Assembly (NCBI GenBank): GCA_902786565.1
Contig: CADACW010000005.1
Location: 17,274 to 81,273, forward strand
DNA from: an uncultured Prevotellaceae bacterium
GTDB taxonomy: Bacteria; Bacteroidota; Bacteroidia; Bacteroidales; Bacteroidaceae
Direction of reading: 5' to 3'
DNA length: 64,000 nt
Positions 16,228 through 25,546 of this stretch are shown here, piece after piece. The notes under the pieces were generated by a model. The model had not been told where the DNA came from, ran no database searches, and was given only the letters and a program-made list of their open reading frames with translations. Every line of letters begins with the position of its first letter. The stretch's first letter is position 1. Made by a program: the position numbers and the translations under genes.

Positions 16228-16238
16228 TCTCTCGTAGT

Positions 16239-16313
16239 TGGAGGTGCCTAGCAGATTCGAACTGCTGTAGACGGTTTTGCAGACCGTTGACTAAGCCACT
16301 CATCCAAGGCACC
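16239..16313 (-). tRNA. tRNA-Cys (anticodon GCA)
   Basis: The acceptor arms GGTGCCT and AGGCACC pair perfectly. The anticodon arm reads ACGGT-CTGCAAA-ACCGT, giving GCA. The T loop is TTCGAAT, the discriminator is U, and CCA is encoded (16241-16239). Confidence 0.95.
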
Positions 16314-16331
16314 CTGAACTTGTTTGCGGTT

Positions 16332-16364
16332 GCAAAGGTACTACATATTTTCCATTCGGCCAAA
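16332..16364 (-). promoter_or_regulatory. Promoter of tRNA-Cys
   Basis: -33 TTTGGCCGA (TTTG at 16364-16361), 20-bp spacer, -7 TACCTTTGC (16340-16332). It overlaps the start of the AraC-gene 3' spacer. Confidence 0.75.
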
Positions 16365-16369
16365 TTTTT

Positions 16370-17266
16370 TTACGTTTTTTTGAAATTCCTTCTGATTTGG
16401 AGGGGAGTGGCTCCGAAATGCTCCCTGACATATTTGCCGAAGAACGACGGATTGGGGAACCCCAAAATATCGCATATCTGCTTGATACTGAAGTCGGTCT
16501 GCCTCAGATAGTAGCGGATGTCCTCCACCACCTGCTCCGTAATCCACTGGTTGGCGGTCTTGCCCGACTGTTGCTTGCAGAGTGTGGAGAGATACTTGGC
16601 CGAGATGCAGAGCTCGCTGGCATACGCCTCCACGCTGCGGTGCTTCACCTTGCTGGAATGCAGCAGATTGAGAAATCGCTGGAAGTGGCTGCCCGCCGGC
16701 CCTGCGTCGGCCTTTATCTGCCGGCTGTCGGCCAACTGCTGCTGCAAGGCCCCGCAGAGTCCGAGCATGGCACATCGCAATAGCGACTGGATGACATCTG
16801 TGCGGAAGGGCGTGGCGGCAGGCTTTTCGAAACAGAGGTGGAGCATGTCGTAGAAACTGGTGTAGAAGCGCAGGTCATCGTCGCTGAGGGTAAGGACGTG
16901 GAGCCGCTGTATGTACATCACTTCGTTCCAGATGTTCATTTTCTCGTGCAGGAAGCTCTGCAAAATCTCATTGGTGAAGAACATGGCCTTGATGTTGAAG
17001 TCGGGGCTGGCCATCAGGTCGGATATGACCACATTGGCAGGCACCACGGCCACCTGGTTCTGCCGCAACTCTATGTTCTGCCCCTGCATTCTGGCCTGCA
17101 CGCGCCCACTGGTGCAGATGGCGATGGCCCCCATCTGCACACGGGCCTCGCTGACGACAGCAAACTGCTGGATGCTGTCAACGATTACGATGTCGCTGTC
17201 CGAATAGCCCACATGCACGGCATTGTTCGTGGTGAGCGTCTGTAGTGATATTTCCTCTTGGTGCAT
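16370..17266 (-). CDS. AraC-family transcriptional regulator
   Basis: 298 residues from the ATG at 17266. The TTG at 17314 is rejected because the -7 box TAACTTTGC lies between it and the ATG. The N-terminal 190 residues form a cupin-like effector/dimerisation domain (GRVQARMQGQNIELRQNQVAVVP is a typical strand pattern). The C-terminal hundred hold the two helix-turn-helix units: VEAYASELCISAKYLSTLCK and FSIKQICDILGFPNPSFFGKY, the conserved AraC signature. It is divergent from the RND efflux operon and is the obvious candidate for its regulator. The effector is unknown. Confidence 0.9.
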   Translation of the reverse strand: MHQEEISLQTLTTNNAVHVGYSDSDIVIVDSIQQFAVVSEARVQMGAIAICTSGRVQARMQGQNIELRQNQVAVVPANVVISDLMASPDFNIKAMFFTNEILQSFLHEKMNIWNEVMYIQRLHVLTLSDDDLRFYTSFYDMLHLCFEKPAATPFRTDVIQSLLRCAMLGLCGALQQQLADSRQIKADAGPAGSHFQRFLNLLHSSKVKHRSVEAYASELCISAKYLSTLCKQQSGKTANQWITEQVVEDIRYYLRQTDFSIKQICDILGFPNPSFFGKYVREHFGATPLQIRRNFKKT

Positions 17267-17289
17267 ACGCTTTACGTCCTGTTTGGCGT

Positions 17290-17298
17290 GCAAAGTTA
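17290..17298 (-). promoter_or_regulatory. -7 element of the AraC-regulator gene
   Basis: TAACTTTGC on the minus strand. There is no TTTG at the expected -33 distance, which is common for activator-dependent promoters. Confidence 0.5.
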
Positions 17299-17418
17299 GG
17301 TGCTTTTTGACCAAAGTTGATGTTCCGTTTGGCCTTTATTTCTGCTTTTTTTTCCTTTGCACGCCATATCCACAACAATCTGCGCCGAATAGGACATAAT
17401 CTTTCGCGGGATTTGCGC

Positions 17419-17427
17419 TACTTTTGC
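17419..17427 (+). promoter_or_regulatory. -7 element of the efflux operon
   Basis: TACTTTTGC, 33 bp before the MFP start codon, with no good -33 box. The spacer of about 190 bp shared with the divergent AraC gene could hold the regulator's binding sites. Confidence 0.5.
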
Positions 17428-17459
17428 ACGCTGAAATCAAACAGAAAGAGGAAAAAAGA

Positions 17460-18482
17460 ATGAAACCAATCGTACTGAGCCTGCTGGCCATTCTGGCCCT
17501 GAGCAGTTGCGGAGAGAATCGGGAGAAGGTTGCAAAAGCCCCCACACGAGTTGTGACAGAAGTGATTTCGGCCACTACAGGCCACCCCAACCAGACCTAC
17601 GTGGGCATCGTGGAAGAGCGCGAGGCCACGGCCGTCAGCTTCACCGGCATGGGAGTGGTGAAGCGGGTGCTGGTGAGCGAAGGCCAGACCGTGGGCCGCG
17701 GCCAGCTCATTGCCGAAATGGACGACACGCAGGCCCGCAACCTGCTGGCGGGTGCCGAGGCTCAGATGTCGCAGGCCTCCGACGCCCTGGGCCGCTACCA
17801 GATGCTCCACGACAACGGCTCGCTGCCTGAAGTGCAGTGGGTGGAGATACAGAGCAAGGTGGCGCAGGCCAAATCACAGTTGGAGGTGGCCCGGAAGAAT
17901 CTGGCCGACTGTCGGCTGGTGGCTCCTGTCGGTGGCGTCATCGGCAAGCGGGCGGTGAAGGCAGGCGAAACGGCCCTGCCCTCACAGGCTGTGGTGACCA
18001 TTCTCGACATCGGCAGCGTCAAGGTGAAAGTGTCGATGCCTGAGACCGAAATCAGTGCCATCCAGGCCCACACGCCCACGCTGATAAACGTCGAGGCTGT
18101 GGGCAAGACGTTCAGCGGCGGCACTATAGAAAAAGGTGTACAGGCCGACCCTCTGACCCACTCTTACGATGTGCGCATCGCTGTCTCCAACAGCGACCGC
18201 AAACTGCTGCCCGGCATGGTGGCCTCGGTTCAGTTCACCCCAGCGGAGCCTCAACATTCACACCAACTGCCCACCGTTCCCGTGACGGCTGTGCAGAGTA
18301 ATGGCGGCGCCCATCTCTTTGTCTGGACTGTCGACAGCGACAGCACGGCCCACCGCACAGCGGTCAGCGTCGGCGAGACCATCGGCAACCGCATCGTCTT
18401 GTCCGACGGGGTCGACGACGGGCAGCGCATCATCACCGAAGGCTATCAGAAACTGAGCGAAGGCACGAAAGTCATCTTCTAA
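17460..18482 (+). CDS. RND efflux periplasmic adaptor (HlyD/AcrA-type lipoprotein)
   Basis: 340 residues from the ATG at 17460; the earlier start at 17424 lies in the -7 box. A lipobox (ILALSSCGEN, Cys17) marks a lipid-anchored membrane fusion protein. The order is barrel-sandwich (VGIVEEREATAVSF), a coiled-coil hairpin (about 95-145, AEAQMSQASDALGRYQ), lipoyl return GGVIGKRAVKAGE, then beta-barrel and membrane-proximal domains. It bridges the RND pump to the outer-membrane channel. It is first in a three-gene operon with spacings of 11 bp and 3 bp. The exported compound is unknown. Confidence 0.9.
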   Translation: MKPIVLSLLAILALSSCGENREKVAKAPTRVVTEVISATTGHPNQTYVGIVEEREATAVSFTGMGVVKRVLVSEGQTVGRGQLIAEMDDTQARNLLAGAEAQMSQASDALGRYQMLHDNGSLPEVQWVEIQSKVAQAKSQLEVARKNLADCRLVAPVGGVIGKRAVKAGETALPSQAVVTILDIGSVKVKVSMPETEISAIQAHTPTLINVEAVGKTFSGGTIEKGVQADPLTHSYDVRIAVSNSDRKLLPGMVASVQFTPAEPQHSHQLPTVPVTAVQSNGGAHLFVWTVDSDSTAHRTAVSVGETIGNRIVLSDGVDDGQRIITEGYQKLSEGTKVIF

Positions 18483-18493
18483 CCACTTGACAA

Positions 18494-21400
18494 ATGAAAC
18501 AGATGAACTGGCTGAAATGGCCATTGGAACATTATTCTATTTCGCTGCTCATCATCTCCATCCTCTTTGTGATGGGCATCTTCGGAATGTATGTCATGCC
18601 GAAGGACGAATTTCCTCACGCCACCATCCGCCAAGGGGTGGTTGTGGCGGTCTATCCGGGGGCCACGACTGAGGAGATAGAACAGCAGGTGGCCCGCCCC
18701 TTGGAGCGCTACCTCTTTACTTTCGGAGAGGTGAACCGCCTCAAGACCACCACGACATCGCAAAACGGCATGTGCATCGTGATGGTAAAACTGAACGACA
18801 ATGTGAACAACAAGGACGAGGTGTGGTCGAAAATCAAACACGGCCTGAACGCCTACAAGGCACAACTGCCCGCCGGGGTGCTGGCCATCGTGGTCAACGA
18901 CGACTTCGGCAACACGTCGGCCCTGCTCATCGCCATTGAGAGCGGCCAGCGCAGCTACCGCGAACTGAAGCAGTACAGCGATGACCTGTCCGACCGTCTG
19001 CGCCGCATACCCTCAGTAGCCAACGTCAAGATGTACGGCGAGCAGAAAGAGCAGATTTCGCTCTACGTGGACCGCCAGCGGCTGCAGGCCTACGGCATCG
19101 GCCAGCAGCTGCTCTTCAGCCGTCTGCAGGCACAGGGCATCACCACCGTCAGCGGCACCGTCAGCGACGCCGACCAGCAGGTGCCCATCCACGTGGAAGC
19201 CACCGAGAACAGCGAAGTGGAGATTGCCAACCAGATTATCTTCAGCGACCCGGCCACGGGCAAGGTGGCCCGTGTGCGCGATGTGGCCCGAGTGGTGCGC
19301 GAGTACGACACCGACAACAGCCGCATCGAGCAGGACGGCCACCCCTGCGTGCTCCTGTCGATGGAGATGACCCCAGGCAACAACGTGGTGGAATATGGCG
19401 AGCAGGTGGAGCGAGTGCTCAACAGTTTTGCCGCCGACGAACTGCCCGACGACGTACACATCACCCGTATAGCCGACAAGCCCAAGGTGGTGGCCCTGAG
19501 CGTCAACTCCTTCCTGCGCGACCTTCTCATCGCCATGGTCATCATCATCCTGGTCATGATGGTGCTCTTCCCCCTGCGCTCGGCCATCGTGGCCGCCATC
19601 ACCATCCCCTTGAGCACGTTTGTCAGCGTGGCCTTCATGTATATGGCGGGCATCGAGCTGAACATCGTCACGCTGGCGGCCCTCATCGTGGTCTTGGGCA
19701 TGATTGTAGACAACTCCATCGTGGTCATCGACGGCTATCTGGAGTATCTCGGCAAGGGTTTCGAGCCCAAGCAGGCGGCCACCGAGTCGGCCCGCCAGTA
19801 CTTCATGCCGATGCTGCTGGCCACCATCTGCATCTGCGCCATCTTCTACCCCTTCCTGCTGACGATGAAGGGCATGTTTCTCGATGCGCTGGTCGACTTC
19901 CCCATCACCATCACCATCAACCTGATGGTATCGCTGCTGCTTGCTGTGACGGTGATTCCCTTCTTGGAGATGCTCATCATCAAGCCCGACAAAGTGCAGA
20001 CCGGCGGCAACGCCATCACCAAATGGGTGCAGCGCACCTACAACCGCGTGCTCGACTGGACTTTCAGCCATCCGTGGCTGACCATCGGCGGCGGCATCGC
20101 CATCATCCTGCTGTCTGCGCTCATCGCCCCGACGCTGAAGATACGCCTGTTCCCATACGCCGACCGCGACCAGTTTGCCGTAGAGATATTCCTGCCCGAG
20201 GGCAAAGGGCTGCAGGAGACCACGGTGGTGGCCGACTCTGTGCGCCACGTTCTGCAAGGCGACGAGCGCATCACGGGCATCACGGGCTTCATAGGCTGTT
20301 CGTCGCCCCGCTTTATGGATGCATACGCCCCACAGATGGCTGGCCGCAACTATGCGCAGTTCATCGTCAACACACGGAGCGACAAGGCCACACTCGACCT
20401 CCTGGCCCACTATCAGCCCCTGCTGAGCGAAGCATTTCCCAGTGCCTACGTGAAATTCAAGCGGCTGGACTACCTTGAGGTGAACGAACTGGAATACCGT
20501 TTCTACGGCGACAACCTCGACTCGCTGCACGTGGTGGCAGAGCGCCTGATGGAGCGTATGCGCCAGATGCCCGAACTGGAGTGGGTGCACACCGACTACT
20601 TCCAGCCGTCGCCCATCATCAATGTCGAACTGGACCCCGTAGGCAGCGCCCAACTGGGCATCACACGCACCACGGCAGCCCTGGCCCTGAGCGCCACCTC
20701 GGGCGACCTGCGCGTGGGCCAGATATGGGAGGGCAACTACGAGCTGCCCATTGTGGTGAAGGACGACAGCGACCTGACCTACGCCGATGTCCAGAACTTC
20801 GGCGTAGCCACCCCAGTCACCATGCTCTCAGCCGGCCTGAACACGGCCAACACCACCGTGCCCCTGCGCCAGATTGCCGACGTCAGGCCCGTCTGGAGCG
20901 AGAGCCGCATTGTGCACCGTGGCGGCGAGCGATGCATCACGGTGACGGCCCAGTTTGCACAGGGCGTCTATACCAGTCCGGTAGAGCAGCGCATTGCCGC
21001 CATGATGCAGCACGAGATTGAGCTGCCACAGGGTGTGCGCTGCGAGGTGGGAGGCGAAATAGAATACGGCGACGAGGCCATGCCGCAGATTATCGGGGGC
21101 ATCGTCATCGCCATGATCATCGTCTTCTTCTTCCTGCTCTTCAACTTCAAGAAGTACGGCATCACCACCATCTGCATGGCTGCCCTCGCCCTGATGATTC
21201 CCGGAGCGCTCATCGGACTGGGACTGATGAACCGGGCCTTGGGCCTGACCTCCATCTTCGGACTCATCACCCTGATGGGCATGATTATGCGCAACGAGAT
21301 TCTCATCTTCGAGCACGCCATAGAACTCATCAAGCAGCATGTGGCCGGGCATGGCGACTGGACTGCCGACCGCAAGGCATACAACGAGGCCGTGAGGCGG

Positions 21401-21604
21401 GCCGCCTACGAGGCCGGCCGACGCCGCATGGTGCCCATCTTCCTCACCACGGCCACCACGGCCGTCGGCGTGGTGCCGATGATCATTGCCCAGTCGTCGT
21501 TCTGGATGCCCGTGGGCGTCACCATCTTTGCCGGAGGCATCGGCTCGCTCATCATGGTGGTCACCATGCTCCCCATTGTTTATTGGAAAGTCAGTCTGAA
21601 ATAG
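18494..21604 (+). CDS. RND-family inner-membrane efflux pump (AcrB-like)
   Basis: 1036 residues, the usual length, with twelve membrane segments in the RND pattern: TM1 (ISLLIISILFVMGIFG), the first periplasmic loop, TM2-TM6 around 335-500, TM7 near 530, a second large loop, and TM8-TM12 at 855-1030. TM4 carries VLGMIVDNSIVVIDGY, keeping one aspartate of the proton relay where AcrB has two (DD). It exchanges H+ for an exported substrate in complex with the adaptor and TolC-like genes on either side. Substrate range cannot be read from sequence. Confidence 0.93.
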   Translation: MKQMNWLKWPLEHYSISLLIISILFVMGIFGMYVMPKDEFPHATIRQGVVVAVYPGATTEEIEQQVARPLERYLFTFGEVNRLKTTTTSQNGMCIVMVKLNDNVNNKDEVWSKIKHGLNAYKAQLPAGVLAIVVNDDFGNTSALLIAIESGQRSYRELKQYSDDLSDRLRRIPSVANVKMYGEQKEQISLYVDRQRLQAYGIGQQLLFSRLQAQGITTVSGTVSDADQQVPIHVEATENSEVEIANQIIFSDPATGKVARVRDVARVVREYDTDNSRIEQDGHPCVLLSMEMTPGNNVVEYGEQVERVLNSFAADELPDDVHITRIADKPKVVALSVNSFLRDLLIAMVIIILVMMVLFPLRSAIVAAITIPLSTFVSVAFMYMAGIELNIVTLAALIVVLGMIVDNSIVVIDGYLEYLGKGFEPKQAATESARQYFMPMLLATICICAIFYPFLLTMKGMFLDALVDFPITITINLMVSLLLAVTVIPFLEMLIIKPDKVQTGGNAITKWVQRTYNRVLDWTFSHPWLTIGGGIAIILLSALIAPTLKIRLFPYADRDQFAVEIFLPEGKGLQETTVVADSVRHVLQGDERITGITGFIGCSSPRFMDAYAPQMAGRNYAQFIVNTRSDKATLDLLAHYQPLLSEAFPSAYVKFKRLDYLEVNELEYRFYGDNLDSLHVVAERLMERMRQMPELEWVHTDYFQPSPIINVELDPVGSAQLGITRTTAALALSATSGDLRVGQIWEGNYELPIVVKDDSDLTYADVQNFGVATPVTMLSAGLNTANTTVPLRQIADVRPVWSESRIVHRGGERCITVTAQFAQGVYTSPVEQRIAAMMQHEIELPQGVRCEVGGEIEYGDEAMPQIIGGIVIAMIIVFFFLLFNFKKYGITTICMAALALMIPGALIGLGLMNRALGLTSIFGLITLMGMIMRNEILIFEHAIELIKQHVAGHGDWTADRKAYNEAVRRAAYEAGRRRMVPIFLTTATTAVGVVPMIIAQSSFWMPVGVTIFAGGIGSLIMVVTMLPIVYWKVSLK

Positions 21605-21607
21605 TTT

Positions 21608-22978
21608 ATGAAGAAGATATTAGCACTCACCCTTTGTTCGGTGTGCAGCGCCTTTGCCGCAGCCCAAAGTGAATATGCCCTGGAGCAGCTCATCGACTCT
21701 GCCCGGCACAACAACATAGCCATCCGCAATGCCCAACACGCCATAGCGGCGGCGCAGCAGCAGCGCAAGGAGGCCTTCACCAAGTACTTCCCCAACGTGA
21801 GCGGCACGGGGGTGTGGTTCAATGCCAACAAAGGCATGGCACAGACATCGCTCATCCCCTCGGAAACACTCTCGCCAGAGATGGGGGCAACCCTGGGGCA
21901 GATGCTGCCCCCCGAGGCGTTGGCGGCAATGGCCAGCCCCATCAGCATCTCGATGATGAAGAATGGCACCATTGCCAGCCTGACAGCCGTGCAGCCGGTC
22001 TTTGCCGGAGGGCAGATAGTCTACGGAAACAGTCTGGCACGTGTGGGCGAGGAGGTGACCCATCTGCAACTGCAACTGGCAGAGAACGAAGTGGAGAAGA
22101 CCACCGAAGCCTACTTCTGGCAGATGGTCTCACTGCAGGAAAAGATGAAGACCATCGCTGCCGTCGAGGCCCTGCTTGCCGATATCCACAAGGATGTAGA
22201 CGTGGCCGTCAGGGCCGGGGTGGCCATGCGCAACGACCTGCTGCAGGTGCAACTCCGCCAAAACGAGGTGGAGAGCCAACGGCTGAAACTGCAAAACGGC
22301 ATGGGCATCGTCAGGCTGCTGCTGGCCCAATACTGCGGACTCAAAAACGAAGACTTCAAAGTGAAGGGCGAAGACTTTTCCACCGCCCTACCGTCGGGGG
22401 CCGACTCTCTGCCGGCAGCCAATGGTGCGCCCCTACCGGCCCAGTCTTCACTGCTCAGTCTGCCGGAATACCAGCTGCTGCAAAAGCAGGTGGAGGCCAC
22501 CAATCTGCAGCACAAGATGGAGATAGGCAAGCACCTCCCATCGGTGGCCGTCGGCGCCGGCTACAACTATCACAACCTGCTGGACACCAACCACACCTTC
22601 GGCCTGCTCTTCGCCACCGTCAGCCTGCCCATCAGCGACTGGTGGGGCGGCTCAAATGCCATCAGGCGCAAGAAGATAGAACACCAAAAGGCGATTGACG
22701 AGCAGAACGACAAGGCCGAGCTGCTGCAAATCAGAATGTTGAATGCATGGAACAGCGTGGTGGAAGCCCGGCAGCAGTTGCAGATAGCACAGCGCAGCAT
22801 AGAGCAGGCCGAAGAGAACCTACGCCTGAACCGCGACTACTACCGTGCCGGAACCTCCAGAATGTCCGACCTGCTCGAAGCCCAGATGCTCTACCAGCAG
22901 GCCCTGGACAGCCGTACCGACGCCGTGGCCGAATACCACAACAAGGTGCTGGAATACAGACAGGCCACCGGGCAATAA
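21608..22978 (+). CDS. TolC-family outer-membrane efflux protein
   Basis: 456 residues with a signal peptide (MKKILALTLCSVCSAFAAAQ). Two related halves show the TolC repeat, including IRNAQHAIAAAQQQRKEAFT and the matching C-terminal helix QLQIAQRSIEQAEENLRLNRDYYRAG. It forms the trimeric outer-membrane channel of the tripartite pump. It starts 3 bp after the pump gene and is the last gene of the operon. No clear terminator follows; the spacer holds the 22-bp-unit repeat element and the purD promoter. Confidence 0.9.
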   Translation: MKKILALTLCSVCSAFAAAQSEYALEQLIDSARHNNIAIRNAQHAIAAAQQQRKEAFTKYFPNVSGTGVWFNANKGMAQTSLIPSETLSPEMGATLGQMLPPEALAAMASPISISMMKNGTIASLTAVQPVFAGGQIVYGNSLARVGEEVTHLQLQLAENEVEKTTEAYFWQMVSLQEKMKTIAAVEALLADIHKDVDVAVRAGVAMRNDLLQVQLRQNEVESQRLKLQNGMGIVRLLLAQYCGLKNEDFKVKGEDFSTALPSGADSLPAANGAPLPAQSSLLSLPEYQLLQKQVEATNLQHKMEIGKHLPSVAVGAGYNYHNLLDTNHTFGLLFATVSLPISDWWGGSNAIRRKKIEHQKAIDEQNDKAELLQIRMLNAWNSVVEARQQLQIAQRSIEQAEENLRLNRDYYRAGTSRMSDLLEAQMLYQQALDSRTDAVAEYHNKVLEYRQATGQ

Positions 22979-23023
22979 ATCATGCCCCTGCCGCTCGGAC
23001 TGTCTGTTTTGTCAATATTTTCT

Positions 23024-23154
23024 AAAAAAGCCCAAATACCCCCCTCAGAGATAAGTGCCACTTATCTCGGAGATAAAAGGCACTTATCTCGGAGATAAAA
23101 GGCACTTATCTCTGAGTCCGCTTTACCCACCCTTTTAGTATGTAAAACTTTTTC
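23024..23154. repeat. Dispersed element with 22-bp palindromic units, copy 1
   Basis: About 130 bp, from AAAAAAGCCCAAATACC to ATGTAAAACTTTTTC. The centre has tandem 22-bp units (CACTTATCTCGGAGATAAAAGG), each self-complementary (TTATCTC/GAGATAA), beginning with GATAAGTGCCACTTATC. Copy 2 at 38356-38488 is nearly the same over its full length, including the flanks. Confidence 0.85.
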
Positions 23155-23208
23155 AACCGCAGTCCACCATCCCAACGGCTGCCGCCCACAAAAAACAGGC
23201 GGCATTGT

Positions 23209-23240
23209 TTTGTTCTTCCCGCTAATTTTTGTACCTTTGC
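23209..23240 (+). promoter_or_regulatory. Promoter of purD
   Basis: -33 TTTG (23209-23212), 19-bp spacer, -7 TACCTTTGC (23232-23240), 30 bp before the ATG. This excludes the longer frame at 23229. Confidence 0.68.
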
Positions 23241-23270
23241 AGCCAAATTGACATTACAAACGTTTTCGGT

Positions 23271-24554
23271 ATGAAAAGAATACTACTGTTGGGCAGCGGC
23301 GGCCGCGAGCACGCCCTGGCATGGAAGATTGCTCAGAGCGAGCGCGTGGAGAAACTGTTTATTGCCCCCGGCAATGCGGGCACGGCACAGTGCGGCGAGA
23401 ATGTGGCCATCAAGGCCGACGACTTTGAGGCCATCAAGCAACTGGTGGTGGAAAAGGGCATCGACATGGTGGTGGTGGGCCCCGAAGACCCGCTGGTGAA
23501 GGGCATCTACGACGACCTGAAGGCCGACCCGCGGACCAGCGGCGTGCCCGTCATCGGCCCGTCGAAGGCGGGTGCCGTGCTGGAGGGGTCGAAAGACTTT
23601 GCCAAGGGCTTCATGCAGCGCCACCACATACCCACGGCACGCTACAAGACATTCGACGGCGAACACCTGCAGGAGGGTCTCGCTTTTCTGGAGACACTCC
23701 AAGCACCCTACGTGCTGAAGGCCGACGGTCTTTGCGCCGGCAAGGGCGTGCTGATTCTGCCCACCATAGAGGAGGCGAAGAAGGAACTGCAGGAAATGCT
23801 GGGCGGCATGTTCGGGGGTGCCTCGTCGAGGGTGGTCATCGAAGAGTTTCTCAGCGGCATAGAGTGCAGCGTCTTCGTGCTGACAGACGGCGAGCACTAT
23901 CAGATTCTGCCGGAGGCGAAAGACTACAAGCGCATTGGCGAGGGCGACACGGGCCTGAACACTGGCGGCATGGGGTCGGTATCGCCGGTGCCGTTTGCCA
24001 CCAAGGAGTGGATGCAGAAGGTGGAGGAGCGCATTGTCCGCCCCACCGTCAATGGCCTGCGTCAGGAGGGCATAGACTATAAGGGCTTCATCTTCTTCGG
24101 ACTCATCAATGTGGGCGGCGACCCGATGGTGATAGAGTACAACTGCCGGATGGGCGACCCCGAGACGGAGACGGTGATGCTGCGACTGAAGAGCGACCTG
24201 GTGGACCTGTTTGAGGGCGTGGCCGAGGGCGACCTGGACCGCCGCACCATCTGTTTCGACGAGCGCAGCGCCGTCTGCGTGATGCTGGTCAGCGGCGGCT
24301 ATCCGCAGGCCTACCGGAAGGGGTTTGCCATCAGCGGCATCGACCGGGTGGAGGGCAGCATCGTCTTCCACGCTGGCACGGCCTTCGGCCCCGATGCCGG
24401 CCAAGTGGTGACCGCCGGCGGCCGCGTGATAGCGGTGAGCAGCTACGGCACCACCCGCGAGGAGGCCCTGCGCAAGTCGTTCACCGAGGCCCAGAAGATT
24501 GAGTTCGAGGGGCGCTACTTCCGCCGCGACATAGGGAAAGACTTGGTTTCTTAA
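23271..24554 (+). CDS. purD: Phosphoribosylamine-glycine ligase (GAR synthetase)
   Basis: 427 residues beginning [20 protein letters not shown], the PurD signature. It is an ATP-grasp enzyme: [13 protein letters not shown] near 160 binds ATP, and [14 protein letters not shown] near 285 holds the Mg2+ ligands. It catalyses ATP-dependent joining of glycine to 5-phosphoribosylamine, the second step of purine synthesis. It has its own promoter and a 31-bp gap to the next gene. No other purine genes are nearby. Confidence 0.96.
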   Translation: MKRILLLGSGGREHALAWKIAQSERVEKLFIAPGNAGTAQCGENVAIKADDFEAIKQLVVEKGIDMVVVGPEDPLVKGIYDDLKADPRTSGVPVIGPSKAGAVLEGSKDFAKGFMQRHHIPTARYKTFDGEHLQEGLAFLETLQAPYVLKADGLCAGKGVLILPTIEEAKKELQEMLGGMFGGASSRVVIEEFLSGIECSVFVLTDGEHYQILPEAKDYKRIGEGDTGLNTGGMGSVSPVPFATKEWMQKVEERIVRPTVNGLRQEGIDYKGFIFFGLINVGGDPMVIEYNCRMGDPETETVMLRLKSDLVDLFEGVAEGDLDRRTICFDERSAVCVMLVSGGYPQAYRKGFAISGIDRVEGSIVFHAGTAFGPDAGQVVTAGGRVIAVSSYGTTREEALRKSFTEAQKIEFEGRYFRRDIGKDLVS

Positions 24555-24585
24555 ATCCCCGACATTCGTAAATTGAAAGAATTGG

Positions 24586-25524
24586 ATGAAGCGTTTTCAG
24601 AATAAAGTTGCTGAGAGCGGGCTGTCGCTGCCTGTGACCGCCATCGGTGCCCTGTGCGTGTGGATGGTGGCCACCTCGATGTTCAGCGGCGGGCTTTCAG
24701 CTGAGGGCATCGGGAGCCTGGCGTGCTTCGTGCTGGCCGTCTACCTGATGGTGGAGATGAGCAACGGCAATGCCCTGCTGCGCATCCGCAGTCGCATGGT
24801 GTCGGTCTGCTTTATGTCGCTGATGTGCACCATGAGCCCCCTGTTTGGCTCGTTCACGGGAGCACTCACCCAGGGGTTCGTCATCATCAGCACGCTGCTG
24901 CTGTTGAGCACCTATCAGGACAAGGGCTCGCCGGGGCGGGTGTTCTACGCTTTCGTCTTTGTGGGGCTGGCCAGCCTCACCTTTGTGCAGACGCTGCTGC
25001 TGCTGCCGCTGCTGTGGCTGCTCATGGCCACACAGTTGCAGTCGCTGACGTGGCGCAGCCTGTTCGCCTCGCTCTTAGGCACCGCCCTACCCTACTGGCT
25101 GGTGAGCCCGTGGTTCATCTATCAGCGCGACGCCAGTCTGCTGGCCGGCCATTTCGCCTCGCTGGCCACCGTCCGGCCCCCGTTCCAGTTTGGCACCGTA
25201 GCCCCCAGCCTGTGGGTGGCATACGCGCTGGTGGTGGTCCTGACGGCCATCGGCATCTTCAGCTTCTGGCATCACAGCTATGAAGACAAGATTCGCATCC
25301 GTCTGCTCTATGGATACTTCACGTGGATGGCGGTGGTCTGTCTCGTCCTGGTGGTGCTTCAGCCCTGCCACTTCGACCCGCTGATGCGTCTGGCCGTGGT
25401 CTTCGCCAGTCCGCTGATAGCCCACTTCATGGCACTCACCAACTCGCGCCTCACCAACATCATGTTCATCGCAATCATGGTGCTCACCCTGATTGTGACG
25501 ATATTGAATCTGTTTCAGAGGTGA
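24586..25524 (+). CDS. Polytopic membrane protein of unknown function
   Basis: 312 residues with eight or nine hydrophobic spans from about residue 15 to the end (for example SLACFVLAVYLMVEM, VFVGLASLTFVQTLLLLPLL, FIAIMVLTLIVTILNLF). Between spans 6 and 7 is a loop with YQRDASLLAGHFASL. It starts 31 bp after purD and may be co-transcribed with it. I do not recognise the family beyond Bacteroidota hypothetical membrane proteins. It converges on the DUF4421 gene with a 22-bp gap. Confidence 0.75.
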   Translation: MKRFQNKVAESGLSLPVTAIGALCVWMVATSMFSGGLSAEGIGSLACFVLAVYLMVEMSNGNALLRIRSRMVSVCFMSLMCTMSPLFGSFTGALTQGFVIISTLLLLSTYQDKGSPGRVFYAFVFVGLASLTFVQTLLLLPLLWLLMATQLQSLTWRSLFASLLGTALPYWLVSPWFIYQRDASLLAGHFASLATVRPPFQFGTVAPSLWVAYALVVVLTAIGIFSFWHHSYEDKIRIRLLYGYFTWMAVVCLVLVVLQPCHFDPLMRLAVVFASPLIAHFMALTNSRLTNIMFIAIMVLTLIVTILNLFQR

Positions 25525-25546
25525 GACCATTCTCAATTGTGAATTG

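Noticed and set aside
23046-23116. Possible CRISPR array (short repeats with similar spacing)
   Set aside because: The units are directly contiguous without unique spacers and no cas genes are present.
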